Made by a program: the position numbers and the translations under genes
The notes under the pieces: generated by a model
Seen by the model: only the letters and a program-made list of their open reading frames with translations
Database searches by the model: none
What the model was told of the DNA's origin: nothing
Origin: Trichodesmium erythraeum GBRTRLIN201
GTDB lineage: Bacteria > Cyanobacteriota > Cyanobacteriia > Cyanobacteriales > Microcoleaceae
DNA: 45,751 bases
Assembly (NCBI GenBank): GCA_018457135.1
Contig: JAGGDU010000002.1
Coordinates: 22,228 to 67,978 of the forward strand
Reading direction: 5' to 3'
Shown: one piece after another, positions 18,700 through 27,168 of the stretch
Position numbering within the stretch: position 1 is the stretch's first letter
Layout: the number at the start of each line of letters is the position of its first letter

Positions 18700-19160
18700 A
18701 TAGGGTAACCAAACAAAGACCATTACTATATCTACAATTAGATTATGTTCGGTTTGGTTTCTCTACCCAACTATGCAGCAGAGCGCGATCGCGACCCTAC
18801 AATAAAGTAGTATCAGAAGCTGTAGTTTGGGTTAAGCGAATGCGCAACCCAACAAAGACAATTACTATATCTATAATTAGATTATGTTAGGTTAGGTTTC
18901 TCCATATTAACTACATCAGTAGCGATCGCAACTCTACAATAAAGTTATATCACTATCACAAATAGATTAGGGTGTGTTCATCAGATCATCCTGATTTTTC
19001 CTTTGTGATGCTGAAGCTTTTCATATTTAGCTAAAACAAACCCTACTACTATATTTATAATTAGATTATGTTAGTTTTGCTTTCTCCACCCCACCTATAT
19101 CAAAAAAAGCATCACTATCACAAATATAGTAGGGTGCGTTCATCAAATTTAACGCACCAT
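18700..19160. repeat. Three diverged intergenic repeat units with hairpin segments
   Basis: Three units begin near 18706, 18846 and 19024. Each has TACTATAT-T-TA-AATTAGATTATGTT, then a GGTTT- or GCTTT-CTCCA-like stretch, and the first two add GCGATCGC and CTACAATAAAGT. Between units 1 and 2, TTGGGTT (18827-18833) pairs with AACCCAA (18846-18852). In unit 3, GGTGCGTT (19133-19140) pairs perfectly with AACGCACC (19151-19158). These hairpin-forming GGGTT/AACCC and GGTGCGTT/AACGCACC blocks are common intergenic repeats in cyanobacteria. Confidence 0.65.
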
Positions 19161-19268
19161 AAATTGACATTTTCCCCGGCGACTCTGGAAAACAACTGAG
19201 CCGTAGTCTGATACAGGCTGATGTTTCATCGACTGCTCTTACCTTGACCCTAGCCTTATACAGATTTT

Positions 19269-19351
19269 CACATCCGTCTTTTGTCGCGGACTACCCATCC
19301 CCTACTAACTATTTCCACATCCGTCTTTTGTCGCGGACTACTCATCCCCTA
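19269..19351. repeat. 36-bp near-perfect direct repeat, two copies, 47-bp period
   Basis: CACATCCGTCTTTTGTCGCG continuing to CATCCCCTA occurs at 19269-19304 and 19316-19351. I see one difference (ACCCAT versus ACTCAT). Such high identity suggests a recent duplication. With only two copies and an 11-bp spacer it is not a CRISPR array. Confidence 0.7.
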
Positions 19352-19384
19352 AACTAAATTTATATAATAAAAACATAATATATT

Positions 19385-19422
19385 CAAAAAAAAACACCAA
19401 AAACTCGCCCTAGAAGGACGAG
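19385..19422 (-). terminator. Rho-independent terminator of rnz
   Basis: On the minus strand CTCGTCCT pairs with AGGGCGAG across a three-base loop (19404-19422, seven of eight pairs). TTTTTGGTGTTTTTTTTT follows. It lies about 60 bp beyond the rnz stop codon, in the right orientation. Confidence 0.75.
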
Positions 19423-19482
19423 ATTTTAACCCCAATTTTTTGGTAATTTCAAGTTTTTTAGGAGCTTCAGAAAATGAAAAGA

Positions 19483-20448
19483 CTAAGATCTAGCTTTTGC
19501 TAGCAACTGTGAAACTTCATTCCATCTAGGAATCTCATAACTTAGAAAATCATAAGCCATATCAGTATTAGGAAAAATAGCCCGCGCCTCCTGCAGCAAA
19601 TCATCCAACAAAACCGAATTTCCAGGAGCATACCTAGGACTAAAATGAGTCATCATCAAATGCTTAACACCTGCAGCTAAAGCCACCTGTGCCGCCATAG
19701 TTGAAGTAGAATGCAATCTTTGAAAGGCCATTTCAGCATCCTGATGAGAAAAAGTAGCCTCGTGAACAAGTAAATCTGCCCCCTGTGACAATTCCACAGC
19801 CCCATCACAAAACACAGTATCAGTACAATAAACAAACTTCCGGCCGACATGGGGTGCGCCACACAAATCAGCCCCATTAATTTTCCGCCCATCAGGCAAA
19901 GTAACAAACTCACCCTGTTTCAGCTTCCTATAGATAGGGCCAGGAGGAATCCCTAAAGCCTTTGCCTTTTCCACATTAAAATGTCCTGGTCGATCCTTTT
20001 CTGTTACCCGATAACCAAAAGCAGTAACCCGATGCTTCAAATAAGCACAACTAACAACATACTCATCATCCTCATAAATCACACCAGGCTTACTCTTATG
20101 AACTTTAATTGGATAAGCTAAATGAGTTTGAGAGTATCGAAGACCAGCTTGGAGATAATCCTCTAAAGCAGGTGGACCATATAAAGTAACACTTTTAACA
20201 TTTCCCCCTAAACCACAACTAGCTAACAACCCCATCAAACCAAAAACATGGTCTCCATGCATGTGGGTAATAAAAATACGACTAAGTTGACTGACTTTAA
20301 GATCACTACGGAGAAACTGATGTTGAGTTCCTTCACCACAATCAAACAACCATAACTCAGCCCTTTGAGGTAAACGTAAAGCAATACTTGAAACATTACG
20401 TGATCGCGTTGGAACACCAGAACTAGTTCCTAGAAAAGTTATCTGCAA
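19483..20448 (-). CDS. rnz: Ribonuclease Z (tRNA 3'-processing endonuclease)
   Basis: A 321-residue metallo-beta-lactamase-fold protein of full RNase Z length. It cuts the 3' trailer from tRNA precursors, giving ends ready for CCA addition. The zinc motif THMHGDH is at residues 61-67. Other ligand positions are in [14 protein letters not shown], in [12 protein letters not shown], in [11 protein letters not shown] and in [10 protein letters not shown] near residue 270. The start [18 protein letters not shown] is the usual N-terminus, so the ATG at 20448 is secure. A terminator follows at 19385-19422. Confidence 0.97.
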   Translation of the reverse strand: MQITFLGTSSGVPTRSRNVSSIALRLPQRAELWLFDCGEGTQHQFLRSDLKVSQLSRIFITHMHGDHVFGLMGLLASCGLGGNVKSVTLYGPPALEDYLQAGLRYSQTHLAYPIKVHKSKPGVIYEDDEYVVSCAYLKHRVTAFGYRVTEKDRPGHFNVEKAKALGIPPGPIYRKLKQGEFVTLPDGRKINGADLCGAPHVGRKFVYCTDTVFCDGAVELSQGADLLVHEATFSHQDAEMAFQRLHSTSTMAAQVALAAGVKHLMMTHFSPRYAPGNSVLLDDLLQEARAIFPNTDMAYDFLSYEIPRWNEVSQLLAKARS

Positions 20449-20454
20449 AATCTA

Positions 20455-20600
20455 AAACTTCCTCAATAAAGTAATGTACTCCTACGCCAACTTTACAATA
20501 TGGGGTTACCTTCTCGTTTTCTAGTCCCGGTATGCCGTCGAACTCCACGAGGTTTTAAGAATAGTGTAATTATTTTCTTCATGTTAATAAAAAATAGGGG
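20455..20600 (-). pseudogene. IS605-type TnpB 3'-end remnant
   Basis: On the minus strand this reads like the end of a TnpB gene and its right flank. The segment 20479-20540 (ACTCCTACGCCAACTTTACA and further) matches 23943-24000, the 3' end of another TnpB remnant, sharing CGCCAACTTTACRATAT and GTCCCGGYAT. No complete motif survives. Confidence 0.35.
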
Positions 20601-21260
20601 GAATGGCCCCATACTTCCAGAATAGCTTTTCTAAAATATTTTTCATATTTAAAGTTGGATCCGCTAAATTCTTAAAATTATAATCTCCATAGCTTGAGGC
20701 CGAAGAGTATTTCAAATTATTGTATCGTACTTATTCCGGCTTTGTCTTATTGATTTGTCAAAAGGATTTTGTCAATAACTTTTTGCGTTTTTTCCCCTCC
20801 TTGGGACAGCTATCTGGAATCATTGATCTCTGAAAACTTTGTGGGGAGAAAGCCCAGACCGTAGAGTGGGGGAACCAAAAATATGGGAGCTCAACAAAAC
20901 TACTTAAGTCTTCAAAAAAATATATTTTATCAATGTATTTTATCAATGCACTTTTTTCTGGAAAAAGTATATTTAATACTTATGCATAAACTATCTATTT
21001 TGTCAAGTATAATCTTAAGAAAGATACTTATAAAAGAGAACTTTTTCTGCAGGTTAGTGGAGAGATCAAAGCCTTTAATAATAGAGTTGTTGGGAATTAA
21101 GCAAAAAAAATGGCTCAAATCCAAAAAAAGTTCAGGCGTAAGGGTGCTTTGCAGTATTTTAATCATGAAAAGCTTACTATATAAGGTTTTCATGATTTTA
21201 AAATTTCCCACACCTAAAAACTCTAATATTTTGAGTGACAACTACATTAATTCTCTCAAA
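20601..21260. other. Gap with no convincing gene, probably transposon debris
   Basis: Overlapping frames of 134 codons on the plus strand and 103 on the minus strand occupy 20883-21287. Both look like translations of AT-rich noncoding DNA: Lys, Ile and Leu runs with no motif. A GC-richer strip at 20815-20880 may come from another IS605 end; I cannot prove it. Confidence 0.3.
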
Positions 21261-21560
21261 TTTGACACCCTCCCGACACTACTTTAGGGGCATACCTGGA
21301 GGGGTGACAGGTAAGACTAAAAAACTCACATAACATAGTTTACAGCTTTTATACATCTCTGATAATTGAGCCCTTTTTAAGACCAATTGGCCATCAATTC
21401 CTCTGCTTCTCCTGCAAACATGAACAAGAAATTTAACCAAGATTGACCTCTATTTCCTGTATAAAAATGGCTATGTCGTCGATATTTTCTTCCTTTTTCA
21501 GTTGGACAGTTTATATAATTTGCTACTCCTTTGTATAGAACGACAACAGCTCTCAAGTTT
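21261..21560 (-). mobile_element. IS605-like end and an unidentified transposase-like fragment
   Basis: Read on the minus strand, 21280-21261 gives GTGTCGGGAGGGTGTCAAA, the same layout as the end next to ccsA. Beyond it (21385-21550, minus) a ~60-codon frame reads VVLYKGVANYINCPTEKGRK, then RRHSHFYTGNRGQSW and GEAEELMANWS. This looks like the tail of a protein-coding gene, perhaps a transposase of a different family, but I cannot name it. Confidence 0.3.
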
Positions 21561-21834
21561 TATATATTTTGGCATTTGATTAGCCAGAGTTTCTCAACGT
21601 ATCCATCGGTGTTCTTGAATTATAGTAATCAAAACTTTCAACATTAACCAAACATTGAATTTTAATTGACTTTTTAAATGTTTATGGTACAAGAAAGGTA
21701 ATTTATTCATTTTTATTAAATTAGCCTTATTGACAATATCTAAGTTCATCTTTTTTGTTCATGTTTTGGTTAATCCCTAATACTGAAGGCTTTTTGACTT
21801 TTTTTTCACCCCCCAGAGGGCATAGTAAATATTC

Positions 21835-22180
21835 CCTATAATGACTAATACTGACTTTAGTCCTCGTACACCCCCCTCCTTTGATCTACTCTCTTGTGGT
21901 ATTACAGTCGCTCCACATATTCATACCAATCGTATTTTAGAACAATATCTATACTTATGTTAATACCACAAGTCCAAGACAGTGGAAACTACTTTAGGGT
22001 AGTTCCATTGGCTTATAATTTATAGGTGATTTTTCTAGTATGTATACATAATTAGAACAACATTTAGAGCGGGGCAAATATCGGTCAATTTTGATTAACC
22101 TAAAACCATACCAATTTACTTTAGTACTACTCTTAAAAACTGATAAAACGTCTTGTTTTTTACATAAGGTAAACATAGCT
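21835..22180 (-). pseudogene. TnpB zinc-ribbon fragment (IS605 family)
   Basis: Minus-strand frame 22176-21994 contains NWYGFRLIKIDRYLPRSKCC followed by SNYVYILEKSPINYKP. This aligns with the TnpB block WYGR-L-xIDRFFPSSKTCSNCG-x-L. The second cysteine position has become Y-V and stops follow, so the gene is dead. More decayed TnpB-like tail appears to continue to about 21835. Confidence 0.5.
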
Positions 22181-22773
22181 GAAACTTGAGCAGATCCTAC
22201 TTGTTTTTATTTCTCATACTAAGCTTAAGTTTTAGCAGCTCAAGCTTTATTGGAGATAACTCATTAGCAAAGCTTTGTCTGAGCAAAAATAAGCTAAAGT
22301 TCTTTACAATAACTTGTCCTGTTCTAGATTGACATTTTCCCTGGGAGTTAGGTGCAGGGGGAGTTATAACGAACCGAAGCCCGATGTAGGTTAACATTCC
22401 TTATACTGCTGCAATGAAAGTCGCAAGTAGGAAATTTTACCCCAGTCTTCTGCTAGCTTCCACTTCCAGTTTTTTTTTCAGACTGCCTGCCCGTAATTAA
22501 TTAATCAATATAATCATGACATTGTTGTATTTAAAAAAAACAACTAAAAATTCTCCTGATGGACGATGTTCGATTAAAATACAAATTTTGTAACATGTTT
22601 TTCGAGCATTTATGGCTTACTATTTACTGCTTACTGATTAAATATATATATTCTGAGGATTATCTATTTATATTAAAACCAGCATTTTGATTGGTTTTCC
22701 CTTATGACGTGCCCTTACAGGAGATTAAGAGTCTTCAACCAACATTGAGATCAAATCAAAACATTAAACAAAC
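22181..22773. other. Intergenic region upstream of the SpoIID-like gene
   Basis: A 66-codon minus-strand frame (22197-22397) contains TPPAPNSQGKCQSRTGQVIV. It may be the tail of yet another IS605 TnpB, but I cannot confirm that. The right part should hold the promoter of the following gene. Confidence 0.3.
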
Positions 22774-23940
22774 ATGAGTTCTGGATTACTATTTACTTTT
22801 TTTGTTACTCGTACTACTAAACTTTTAAAAGCCTATTGGTGGACATCTATTTTAGCATGGGTACTAATGATTACCCCTGCCCAAGGCTCCCTAATATTGC
22901 GAATTGCCATAATGGAAGGAGTTAAAGAAGTTAAAATAGGGAGTTCCACAAACGCAATAGTTAGAGATGGTTCCGGTAGGGAAATTGGGGAACTACAACC
23001 AACTAAAGGTTTTCTAGCAGAACTTCAATCAGGAAAAGTAGCTTTAGCCAACTGGATATCCGGTCAAATGTGGATCGAACCCAAAGCAGAAGGTTATGTA
23101 TGGATAGGCGATCGCTGGTATCGAGGTCGCACCCATATTATTCCCCACAAAGGAGGTATCACTGCTATTAATTATGTCAACTTTGAAGAATATCTCTATA
23201 GTGTCATTGGAGCGGAAATGAATAGTAACTGGCCACAAGAAGCCCTCAAAGCTCAAGCTGTTGCTGCCAGGTCTTACGCTCTGAAGAAACGTCAAGAAAA
23301 TAGTAACAATTTTTATGACCTAGGCGATAACCAATTCTGGCAAGTCTATCAAGGAATTAAAACAGAATCTCCAGGAACTTATGCTGCTGTTGATGCCACC
23401 CAAGGCCAAGTGCTTACTTACAATGGTGAAATTATTTTAGCTTTATTTCATTCATCCTCTGGAGGGCACACAGAAAATGTAGAAGATATTTGGTCAAACC
23501 CACTGCCCTACCTCCGAGCTGTTCCTGACTTTGATCAAGATGCCCCAGTTTATGAATGGACTAAATCATTCTCTCAAGCAGAACTAAGGCAACGAATCTC
23601 AGGAGTTGGAAATATTATTTCCATGACACCCCAGACTACTACTCCTCACGGTAGTGTTATTTCTATTAAAGTTTTAGGTGATGCAGGGGTTAAAACTCTT
23701 AAAGGCACAGATATTACAGCAGCTCTAGGTTTAAAAAGTACCAGATTTACTGTTAGTGGCAAAAAAACTGTTGCTCAACAAATTCCTACCAGTTTTCAAA
23801 TTACTGGAAAAGGCTTTGGTCACGCTGTAGGAATGAGTCAATGGGGAGCCTACAGTTTAGCCAGGAATGGATATAACTACTACCAAATTTTATTGTACTA
23901 TTACCAAGGGGTAACTTTAGCAAAAATTGACGTTCGATAA
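22774..23940 (+). CDS. SpoIID/LytB-domain protein, exported peptidoglycan enzyme-like
   Basis: A 388-residue protein. A basic and hydrophobic N-terminus (TTKLLKAYWWTSILAWVLMI then TPAQG) is a likely signal peptide or anchor. The SpoIID core covers about residues 125-385. It has NFEEYLYSVIGAEMNSNWP, the block with the acidic residue linked to catalysis in SpoIID, then QAVAARSYAL, FHSSSGGHTENVEDIW and GKGFGHAVGMSQWGA near the C-terminus. Bacillus SpoIID is a lytic transglycosylase for denuded glycan strands. Cyanobacteria do not sporulate, so a role in wall remodelling or septal cell junctions is inferred. The ATG is at 22774. Confidence 0.88.
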   Translation: MSSGLLFTFFVTRTTKLLKAYWWTSILAWVLMITPAQGSLILRIAIMEGVKEVKIGSSTNAIVRDGSGREIGELQPTKGFLAELQSGKVALANWISGQMWIEPKAEGYVWIGDRWYRGRTHIIPHKGGITAINYVNFEEYLYSVIGAEMNSNWPQEALKAQAVAARSYALKKRQENSNNFYDLGDNQFWQVYQGIKTESPGTYAAVDATQGQVLTYNGEIILALFHSSSGGHTENVEDIWSNPLPYLRAVPDFDQDAPVYEWTKSFSQAELRQRISGVGNIISMTPQTTTPHGSVISIKVLGDAGVKTLKGTDITAALGLKSTRFTVSGKKTVAQQIPTSFQITGKGFGHAVGMSQWGAYSLARNGYNYYQILLYYYQGVTLAKIDVR

Positions 23941-24385
23941 GATACTCCTCGCCAACTTTACGATATTTGGTGTAGGGTTGTTTCATCGTCCCGGCATATT
24001 ATCAGACTTAACAAAACTCTAATAACGGAAGGCTCTAGTACCCTGTTTTTTGATATTTATTGCTCCATTTACATCTCAGTTTATTAATATGCTGTAATAG
24101 AGGCAAGAATTAATTTTATTTTTAAGTTGTTTCTTTACTTTTTCAGCAGATAAACTCTGGCCATTTCCGGCAAAAGCTTTTGTAGCAGTTTAACAGGAGA
24201 ACTATTGAGACAGATCGTACTTAAAGCGTGCTTTTCACCAATTCCCCAAAGCGCTGTTCCAATCTCTCGGCATTGAATGACCATAGTGTAGACCTTTGAA
24301 ATACTTCAAACCTCCTAAGTTTTGATCAACATGACTACCACAATTAGAACAATCTTGGCTAGTGCTTTGGGGACTCATGAGCTTT
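23941..24385 (-). pseudogene. Degraded TnpB C-terminal region(s), IS605 family
   Basis: Minus-strand translation of about 24370-24230 reads SPQSTSQDCSNCGSHVDQNL and then HYGHSMPRDWNSALG. This is the TnpB zinc finger (TSQxCSxCG ... CGxxxxRDxNxA) with the later cysteine replaced by Tyr. Further on, around 24090-24050, a second tail DVNGAINIKKQGTRAF is seen. The copy at 20455-20600 shares its 3' flank. Stops and frameshifts separate the pieces; two nested insertions are possible. Confidence 0.55.
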
Positions 24386-24852
24386 CGCCTTTTTATCCAG
24401 CACTTTCGACTTTGAAGTCAATACCCACTATGAAAAAGCAAATTATGATTTTAGTAAAAAAAACATTAATTTTGACTATATTCTCAAAATTTATTATATT
24501 ATTAATCTTTTGAACTTGAAAGATACCTTTCTACTTATTTCTTTTTGCTTATTTCTTCTTCATTGGTAATAGTTTTTGTCATAAATATTAATCAATTATT
24601 TGGTATTACCAATATTATATTGATAAATAATTAGGCCTATTTCATTGACTTGATAACTGCTATATAAGATTTAGAGTTTCACATATTAATTAAATAGATT
24701 ATAAATAAATTAAGCAGTCTCAAACCCAAGGTTCTATTAGGCATAAAAAACCTGATAGATAATAAAAGGCCGGCTAATTGCTAGAAAATTATATCAGCCC
24801 TCACATCTCTTAAAAATTATCTTAGAAATAGTTCCATATTTTTATATAACAA
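24386..24852. other. Intergenic region upstream of the DUF4177-like gene
   Basis: AT-rich. The left end may contain upstream parts of the TnpB remnant. No gene is otherwise recognisable. Confidence 0.4.
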
Positions 24853-25080
24853 ATGCAAAAGTGGGAATATCTATTAGCAGAAGCAAGCCCTTATCCTTTT
24901 GGAGATAAGCTGATTAGTATATATATAAATGGTCAAGAATGGCGAGAATGGAAAAATCAAACATTATACGAATTCGTTAATTATTTGGGTGATCAAGGAT
25001 GGGAATTAGTCACTTTTAGTCATAACTCAAAATCTGATAATAATTACCTCATATTTAAACGCCCGAAAATTACAATGTAA
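24853..25080 (+). CDS. Small DUF4177-like protein
   Basis: A 75-residue soluble protein opening MQKWEYLLAEASPYP. It has the paired features of DUF4177-type proteins: the initial KWEYL strand and LGDQGWELVTFSHNS followed by YLIFKRP at the C-terminus. The family has no known function. The ATG is at 24853. Its stop lies 32 bp from that of the large membrane protein on the opposite strand, so the two genes converge. Confidence 0.7.
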   Translation: MQKWEYLLAEASPYPFGDKLISIYINGQEWREWKNQTLYEFVNYLGDQGWELVTFSHNSKSDNNYLIFKRPKITM

Positions 25081-25112
25081 ATTATGAATGCTTCACAACT
25101 TTTACTAATATT

Positions 25113-26462
25113 TTAAACATCTGATTGATTCAATCTTTTTTGCCATTCAGCATCAATTTTATCTGTCTGTTCAGCTTCCTGTTCTAGGATATTCTTTTCC
25201 GTTGTATAGGCCAAATCTTGATTACTAATAATTGTTTCTTTTGCAAATTCTCTAGCATAATCAATTTTCCGAATTAACAGATTACTAGCTTGGTTTAAAG
25301 CAATAGTTCTGTTTTTTCTTTGTTGATTTCTTTTCTCAACTTTACCATTACGCCATTGTACCCAAAAATAACGAATGAATGGTAATACTAGAAAACTAAT
25401 ACCATAAGCTAGTAGCACAGGATAAATAACTTCAACAAAATTAATAATCCACCCAATCTGCTCTATCATTCTATCATCTTCTAACAATGAACCTAAAACT
25501 AAAGCACCAATAAAATTAACAGCACCTAATCCAATTGCCAACATAATTTGATTAGAATTGGCTTTACTAAAACGCAATTTTTTTTCTATTAAATAAGTAG
25601 AAACAGGTTCAAAATGCCATTGTTTTGCTGTTGTTTGTAAATCAGGAAAATGATAAACAATTTGACCATCAGGACTAACTTCTGGTCGACCATTAAAACG
25701 AATTAATACTGGTAAAATATACTCTTCATATTCTACAGCATATTCTTTCCCTAAATCATCTAAATAAGGAGCAATTTGTTCGGCAACTACTGCACCTTGA
25801 TTATTTTTAATTACAGTAGCGATCGCCTGCCAACGTTGCTCATCTAAATTGTAATTAGGGTTCCCGTCTCCAAAGAGAAAAGAAAATATAGCCTCCAAAA
25901 AATTCATTTCATTTTCTTTTTTTGGAATAAAAGATTTATTTGTTTTTCTTTGATTTTTACGTTGATATCTATAGGGTTGATCGTAGTATCCCCAATCAAA
26001 CAACCACAACCAATAAGGATTAAATCCAAACCGCGGAAAAAATCCCATACTAGCGCCCGAATTATTTTCCCCTTCACATGAGTCATTTTGTTCACTACTA
26101 GAGTTAATTGAAATAACAATGATGGCAATAGCAACCATTATAATTATTATAGAAAGTATCAATAAAAATCCGAAAGAAACTCTAATTAAATAAAACAATA
26201 TTCGCCAAACTTTTTCCCACCATTCTCTCAATCTTAAGCGCCAGAATTTATTGCGTAAAATACTTCTAAAATTATTGGGAAATAAATAAGCAATTTCTCC
26301 TGATTCTGATACTTGTAAATGACCACCAGCATCTGTAGCTAAAGCTAATAATGCTTGTTCTGCGACTTTAATATCTAATCCAGCTTGAGCTGCTACATCC
26401 CCTAAAGTAACACGGTAGTCCAGATTCTCCACAGCTGTCATTATTGCAGGATTTGGAGTCAT
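25113..26462 (-). CDS. Conserved cyanobacterial membrane protein with two winged-helix-like segments
   Basis: A 449-residue protein of unknown function. Residues ~1-70 read like a winged-helix unit (VTLGDVAAQAGLDIKVAEQA, ending in SGEIAYLFPNNF). Two adjacent membrane helices follow around residues 85-118 (FYLIRVSFGFLLILSIIIIM). A second winged-helix-like unit at about 205-280 ends in SPDGQIVYHFPDL, so the unit is duplicated within the protein. Two more helices lie around 315-370 (LAIGLGAVNFIGALVLGS and VIYPVLLAYGISFLVLP), and a charged, probably coiled-coil C-terminus follows. I know this layout from cyanobacterial and plastid proteins without assigned function. The ATG is at 26462. Confidence 0.7.
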   Translation of the reverse strand: MTPNPAIMTAVENLDYRVTLGDVAAQAGLDIKVAEQALLALATDAGGHLQVSESGEIAYLFPNNFRSILRNKFWRLRLREWWEKVWRILFYLIRVSFGFLLILSIIIIMVAIAIIVISINSSSEQNDSCEGENNSGASMGFFPRFGFNPYWLWLFDWGYYDQPYRYQRKNQRKTNKSFIPKKENEMNFLEAIFSFLFGDGNPNYNLDEQRWQAIATVIKNNQGAVVAEQIAPYLDDLGKEYAVEYEEYILPVLIRFNGRPEVSPDGQIVYHFPDLQTTAKQWHFEPVSTYLIEKKLRFSKANSNQIMLAIGLGAVNFIGALVLGSLLEDDRMIEQIGWIINFVEVIYPVLLAYGISFLVLPFIRYFWVQWRNGKVEKRNQQRKNRTIALNQASNLLIRKIDYAREFAKETIISNQDLAYTTEKNILEQEAEQTDKIDAEWQKRLNQSDV

Positions 26463-27168
26463 AACATTACCTCAAACTTAATTGACCTATTTTAAATTAT
26501 AAGTAAATATGTCAAAGTATCCAATATTCATCTGGATATTGTCTACAATATGATCAATTGTAAGTGGATTGAGTTTTCTATAAAATAGTAATGGAGATTC
26601 GCCCGCAGCTAATTTATAGTCGAAAAGTTGGTTATGGGTTATTTTTATTTTTTTTATACAAACCTTTGTTTATATCTACTTACTTACTTGAATGAGACTA
26701 TAAACTTAAGTCCCTAAATAGGCTAATATACTACTATAAAAAAAATGTCAAAATTGCTCACAAAATATTTTCATCTTGTACACATATATCACATATTTGC
26801 ATAGCATTACATAGTATTATAAAACTTATATGAGTGATACTTAGCAAACAAATAATTTCAGTATTTGATAATATATAAAACCTATTTAATTTTCAATATT
26901 TTTCTATATTTATCACATGACATTTTGCCAAAAATATAATTTTTTTTTAATTATAAGAAAATCAAGCATAACCTTAATTGGTAATTTTTATGTATATATA
27001 ATAATTATAATTTTATTTTGAATGCATCCAGAAAAATTGGGGATTCAAACTATACACTCAAAAATAATTTTTGACTTTTGACCTAACTCACTTCAAGCAA
27101 TTGAAGAAGAATAAAAGTCAAGAGCAAATATTGAATCTGATCTTATTCCCTATTCCTTCCTTGAATAA
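26463..27168. other. Intergenic region between divergent genes, upstream of recN
   Basis: Very AT-rich, with no gene. It must hold promoters for both flanking genes. A TTTTTGACTTTTGACC motif near 27067-27082 resembles the short repeats seen next to many cyanobacterial genes. Confidence 0.45.

Noticed and set aside
19269-19351. Possible CRISPR array
   Set aside because: Only two repeat copies, an 11-bp spacer and no cas genes anywhere in the window.
20883-21287. Open frames of 134 codons (plus) and 103 codons (minus) over the same DNA
   Set aside because: They overlap on opposite strands, have low-complexity Lys/Ile/Leu composition, no motif and no ribosome-binding site. They look like AT-rich chance frames.
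24322-24513. 63-codon plus-strand frame
   Set aside because: It runs antisense to the TnpB zinc-finger remnant and has no features of its own.
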